From NCBI GenBank assembly GCA_004794785.1, contig SJOL01006489.1, positions 687,271 through 751,270 on the forward strand: a stretch of 64,000 nucleotides of DNA. Reading direction: 5' to 3'. The notes under the pieces are model-generated. The model was not told where the DNA came from. It searched no databases and worked only from the letters and a program-made list of their open reading frames with translations. Shown in pieces: positions 59,221-64,000 of the stretch (positions are counted from its first letter, which is position 1; each line of letters begins with the position of its first letter). This DNA is from Opisthorchis felineus. Lineage: Eukaryota > Platyhelminthes > Trematoda > Opisthorchiida > Opisthorchiidae. The position numbers and the translations under genes were made by a program.

Positions 59221-59289
59221 GTAAGCACCCTTTTTTGGACTAGGGTTTTGAATTTAGGCTTGTCAAACTCAGCAAACATGATGTTTTAG

Positions 59290-59367
59290 AAATGAAACAA
59301 TTTGGAAGAAATGTGCAGTTCATTGGATTACGGATTTGGACCTGATGATGTCACAAAATTCTGCAAA
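59290..59367 (+). CDS. Possible exon continuing 59033-59220
   Basis: The acceptor CATGATGTTTTAG ends at 59289; the donor is GCAAA|gtaggc at 59368. The first base completes the codon left open by the previous candidate (CA+A, Gln), and the frame then reads NETIWKKCAVHWITDLDLMM without a stop. Phase 2 out. An alternative overlapping frame (59302-59487) is also open. Confidence 0.25.
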
Positions 59368-60800
59368 GTAGGCGGAAACCCATGTCTTTGTCTGGGTGGA
59401 AGGATGAAACCAGTTCATTCATTAACACTAAAGCCCCTAGAGAAACGTATGCCAGCTACACCTAACCAGATGGGACATAACTCCTGAACACAAAAAGATA
59501 GCTGCACAAACTACACAGATTCTTGAATGGCATGAACAGTACAAACGGTTGTTAAATTTCCCAAACTACTGACTCAAACCCTAGCTCAAACCCAGTCACC
59601 TGAACACGAAGTGCCTTTCGAATAAACCATCTGAACTAGAGGGAAAAGCACCACAAGCTCATCACATTTTAAAACTATCATTCCTCTACGTGTAATACCA
59701 AAACCAGTCTTCCGGCACCTAACACGAAAAAGTGCTAGGAATGAAACATTTCACTAGGCCACGGATCCTGGAGACAACCCCCTGGATTGCTCCGATGAAG
59801 TTTATCCCCTGGTGATTGAATATAAAGGAAATACGAGTAGCCGTTGGTCCATCAAGCAAACAGAAGTCGGGCAAGTGAACAACTTAGAAGTTACTTGCGA
59901 AATACACTCATGTGCACCCGAATGTCATACAGTTTGGGTTCAAGCAGAGCATAAGGTTGACGGAAGCCAAGGGATTGCGCCTACCTGATGAGCCCCAAAA
60001 TGGCCGAAACTGGTCGTGGACTATCGAAGAGTTTTTACCAAACTTGTGATTTTCAGTAGTGATTTCGTCCTGTCGTTGAAGCCAATCTACTGTGAATAAC
60101 CGAGAGGCATTGTTCATTTATTTCATCCTTATTGGAAATTATCCACAGTGCGCGTCTCACGAAACTTATGAGTTGTGTTCCTTCCACAAAACTGAGCAGT
60201 TAGCTGTGAAAAATTCAAGTATTACACAAATAAGAGCGAATCTTTCTACTGATGTTCAATCTAAACGTGTACTCGTTTCATGGAAATAGGGGTGCATTAT
60301 TTCCAGGAAGAATCGATCTGCTGGTATCACTCTGCTGCATATTTGTGCACAAAAACCGTCACTCTACATAAAAATGAAGGGTGGGAAATTCTGTAAGGCT
60401 GACGTGCTCATCGTACTCCGACGAATGCCAGTAATACATCTAATAGTAGTCGCAAGGTATCACTAGTTCTAGACGGAAACACCTTGCTTGAAACAGTATC
60501 ACTGATGAACACTGAATGTGTCCACCGGTGTGCGTATTCAAGCCAGGTCGAAATCGAAAACGTTCTCCCGGGGTATCCGAATGATCGTTTGGTTCGGACT
60601 TCTGTCAGTCAAGCGCACCCACGAAGGCACTTGCACTGTATTCTAGACTCCCTCACCTGCTAATGACACGTGAGCACGCGCATCGTTCCACTAAAGTCCA
60701 AGTCGCGCCGGGGTTCGGAAACGACCAGGCCAGGTGAAAGACATCTCGCAATAAGTTGTGCAGGTGCAAACGCATTTGTTGTTGCTGCTCTTACGAGTAC

Positions 60801-60872
60801 ATTATTGATTGCTCACCACCCAGTGGTGAGTAAGCAATAATGGACTTACCCGCCACCACGCTGGTGGTGGGT
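60801..60872. repeat. Two adjacent hairpins
   Basis: The first, 60801-60841, has arms attattgattgctcaccac and gtggtgagtaagcaataat around a 3-base loop: about 19 bp with one mismatch and one G-T pair. The second, about 60852-60870, pairs ccaccac with gtggtgg around gct. They may be part of a foldback element or a transposon terminus; no flanking duplication was recognised. Confidence 0.75.
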
Positions 60873-63800
60873 GGACCACCGTATTTATATGCTCGCCTAT
60901 ACAGGACAAACATAAGAAGAGGATGGTTGTGCAAAAGCCGGACCAGGGGCAGTGTTTGGCAAGCCCATCAGACATCCTGGTGCTGGTTTGATGGCCCCCA
61001 AATCCCAGTTTGGAATTTCAGGATATGACGGTGAAGTGGCTTCACACAAAACAAGCCGTGCAAGTGATTGAAATAAAATCCAAAGGGCCCTCGTAGAACT
61101 AGGTTTCGTACAAAATCATGAAAATACAAATACTGAACTGCAGCCAGACAAAACTGACAAAGGTCTAACCAAGCACCATGCTTTTGAGAAAGTGTGGGAG
61201 TTTGAATGTCAATGCAAGCCAAATCGGCAACGTTACAGTATAGTCCGATAATTATGCGTTAACTGTCTTGGAATTTGCTGATATTTGCATATAGTTTACA
61301 CGGACCCAAACAGATCATAGGATTCCTACACTACACAATGATATTTCATGAGTCAATACTACTCATGAGGTTTCCACGTACGTCACCGAAATCGGTCGAA
61401 AATTTACTGAGCAGCTAGCTGCTTTAGAGGTTTTTGAAAAAATAAATGCTCTGGGTCGAACGGGAGCAGGGGAAACGGGTTACCTCAACTATGCTTCCGT
61501 CTCACTTTTATACCACAAGATTGTCCATTATCTGATGCCATTTGTGCTGTGAACCAGCTGAGCGCCTTTTTGGTTCAAAACATGTCATGGAGTACGTTAC
61601 TATTAGATGGTGATGCTCCTATATGGGCGTCGATCAGGATGAGTCCCTCAGATCACATACGATTCGGGTGCACATACATAATGAACTCAAACGTACCATA
61701 TAGCCGGAACCATCCCGTTTCGCGTCACGGTCTGGTTAATCGATATTGGGCTTCGGCCAATAAACACCAGGCCCTGGCAAGACACCAGCCGATCAGGACT
61801 TCGGTGCGGAGACCCAGAATCAGGGCAGACTGATCGCTATGGTCTGGCTGTTTGAGCATGAGATCACCCCAATGCTTCCTTTGAGTTGGGATGCGGCATT
61901 GGAGACTGACGGCCCCGAAGACAGTATGACTCACCATTACTACCCCGTCCATTAACTGTGCCGTCTCAGCCCGTGTTGAAAAAGTCAGGCTAACCGATAA
62001 GTTCGGCACGGTGCAGGATCAATAGGATGGTCCAGGGCTACTTGTACCCTTCGAATAGGTAGGAATAGCGAAACAGGAAGTTTTACTAATTCTCAGTCAA
62101 GTTTGCGGTATCATTCTGACCACTACCTGACATGCCCAACTTTCGCCCAGTAGGTCCGCTCCTTTCACACAAACCACATTATCAGAATGCCCGACCGGAA
62201 GAGCCCCAGTCGATTGCTTGCAGCACGAAACCCCTGAGATGGCACGTCACAGCCCTTAATCGATATTCTGCTGAAATATGGCGGCTGGACGTCAGGTTTC
62301 TGAAATGGGAGTGGGAGAACGTTGCAGCGCTAATAAAATAGCAGACAGCGGATTACTGAGGAAGAGTTTGAATGAGGAACGCTCAGTTCTTAGGATGGCC
62401 CAGAGTTCGAAATCATACTCTAAACGACATCGAATTAGATAAAATTGTTGAATGGATTGAAGAAAACTGAACTCTGTTCACGCGGCGCCTGCGACTCGCT
62501 GTCGAATTCGACAAAAATGTGAATCTCACAACACAGGTACCTCGGTGGATACCATTTTACAATTAAGAAATTACATCCTCTATTTTTGTGGGATGCATCC
62601 GATCGATCCGGGAGCTGTTGTTGGCTTACCTTCACATGGTGTTAGCAGACCTGCCATTGTTTGCTATAATGCTCCATGTCACTAGCGAATGGAGCAGCCT
62701 TCAAAGAGAAGGACTTTTGATCTGAGATGCGAATGCTCACTGATCCGTATTCACCGCCCCTAAATCCGAGTGTAGGTGGGTGTGGTGGCGGAGTTCATGA
62801 AATGGTCTTTAAAACTGGTGTGTGGAATATATTGAAGTCATATATCAAGAACTATGTGCAGCAGGCACAGGCTAATGCGCGACGATTTAAAGATTTGAAC
62901 GTTGACATTTTATTGGTGTCAGGCCGGTACGTGCTGAAACTGTGGGACAAATTTCAGAAGGTTGAGTGTGTACCTCGAACAGCGGCCTGCCTCGCACATT
63001 GACGAATGAACTCCAAGCTGACTCGGTTATCCTAGAGCTCGGAGTGAGTTCAGAGGGCAGCATACTGAGCTTTGTTCAGTGGTGCTACGCCTCACCGTAA
63101 GCCATTAAAAAACGGAGGAAAAATGAGTAGCTTCATTTTGTCGAATTCCATGTGCGGTACCTGTGCACTTTTGACCTGGAAAAGCGGTCTGCGTATTGAA
63201 TGTGGTCTAGAGATCGTGTGTCTCTGGATACGGTCATACACTGTCCTGGTCACAAATGGAGGAACGTTGCACCAATTCATTCAAGCCTCGTTTGTAGGTT
63301 AGGTCCAATCCACATCGTTACAGCACAGCACAAACCTCGGGCTTTAGGTGACTTCAACGAAAAGGAAACCGATAAGCCTCTCTTCTTTTTCCGCTAAATA
63401 ATTTGTATGATATAGGCAACGAACTTTTCATCGTCTTCACTGAAGATAAGAGATCTGTGTGGTGCAACCACTGACGCACCGCTACGCTCTACTCAGCTCC
63501 TTTCAGCTCCCTAACAGCGCACTGATGATGGCACATCTGTTGGTGATGAAACGTCTGCAATCAAATTACCCAGCCCAGGGAATAAACCAAAGACCATCTA
63601 CTTATGAAAAGCTTGTCAAACGCTGAATCGTGGGGTATGGACAAAAATGGAATGACTTACTTCCACGTTTTTTTGCCCAATAGCACAGAGTTGCATAAGT
63701 TTAAGCTGGTTCGAATCAGGCAGCTTTTGGCCTTTGTTAGAGCGCTATGAGATCATGGTATATGTTTGACATTGACACGATTGCTGACTGCCTGTCACTC

Positions 63801-64000
63801 AACTAACCAACTGAGAGTTGGATCACCAACTTCATAAGAAAACACTTAACACGGCTTACAACTGACGGCTCGTGTCAAGTACGAATTTTCACATTCCTTG
63901 AGGCAGTCTACCAATCACTTGGTGAATTGTGTGCTCCCTTAAGTGTAGTGATCTCGCAGTAACAACACACCGTATGAATTACGCCACAAAGCGTAAAAAT

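Larger units (their letters stand above)
56950..64000. other. Right flank: decayed repeats, hairpins, no recognised gene
   Basis: Apart from the candidate exons already listed, this stretch shows broken repeat-like frames at about 57000-58000 and 61500-62340, the paired hairpins at 60801-60872, and a CTGATGA...GAAAC string at 63523-63554. A possible terminal exon at 60149-60289 (after TTATCCACAG) does not match the phase of the preceding candidate. I see no tRNA, rRNA or intact transposase or RT. Confidence 0.35.

Overview
The window looks like a stretch of a metazoan nuclear genome, most likely a parasitic flatworm (digenean-type). The evidence is a single gene cut into small exons by kilobase-scale introns, exons of only 36 bp, a Penelope-like retroelement (PLE) with inverted pseudo-LTRs, tRNA-derived SINEs, and a retroposon-like insertion ending in a trinucleotide tail. 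Nothing looks bacterial: there are no operons or ribosome binding sites, and no long uninterrupted ORFs apart from a low-complexity (ATG)n artefact. The assignment to flatworms is inference; no species can be named from the sequence alone.

Main gene (+ strand, 4,719 to 51,227). Ten or eleven short exons can be joined without any frame conflict. Exons 1-2 lie at 4,719-4,893 and 5,011-5,127. Then come a 36-bp exon at 15,265 with a GC-AG donor, exons at 17,891, 23,481, 28,574, 35,176 and 38,541, a second 36-bp exon at 44,747, an exon at 48,299, and a terminal exon at 51,027 that ends in two adjacent TGA codons. Every internal intron is phase 0. The joined product is about 418 residues without its N-terminus, which lies before 4,719. 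It is coiled coil almost throughout, with a Ser/Pro/Asp-rich interruption in the 35,176 exon and a C-terminal Cys-Cys-His-Cys finger. That architecture (long coiled coil plus terminal small zinc finger) is that of the CEP55 / NEMO / optineurin type of adaptor. CEP55 is the closest I can suggest by size and by local resemblance, but orthology is not shown.

Introns. They carry most of the mobile DNA. There are SINE copies at 39.6 and 39.96 kb in opposite orientation, and a third upstream of exon 1 at 3.1 kb. A retroposon-like segment at 24.9-25.4 kb has a (ATG)93 tail and 12-bp flanking direct repeats. A 5'-truncated PLE lies at 26.64-28.01 kb, flanked by inverted ~220-230 bp repeats. A LINE-like relic lies at 21.3-21.8 kb. 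A small dispersed repeat occurs at 18.2 kb and again at 53.7 kb.

Region 1-4.7 kb holds a perfect 23-bp-stem palindrome, the SINE and a 60-bp tandem duplication. Region 51.2-64 kb has no securely recognised gene. It contains several exon-like blocks with good splice sites (52,689; 53,016; 54,294; 56,852; 58,120; 59,033; 59,290), some with compatible phases, that may belong to a second, unidentified gene, together with decayed repeat-like DNA and paired hairpins at 60.8 kb. Single undetermined bases (N) occur at 6,600 and 25,081.
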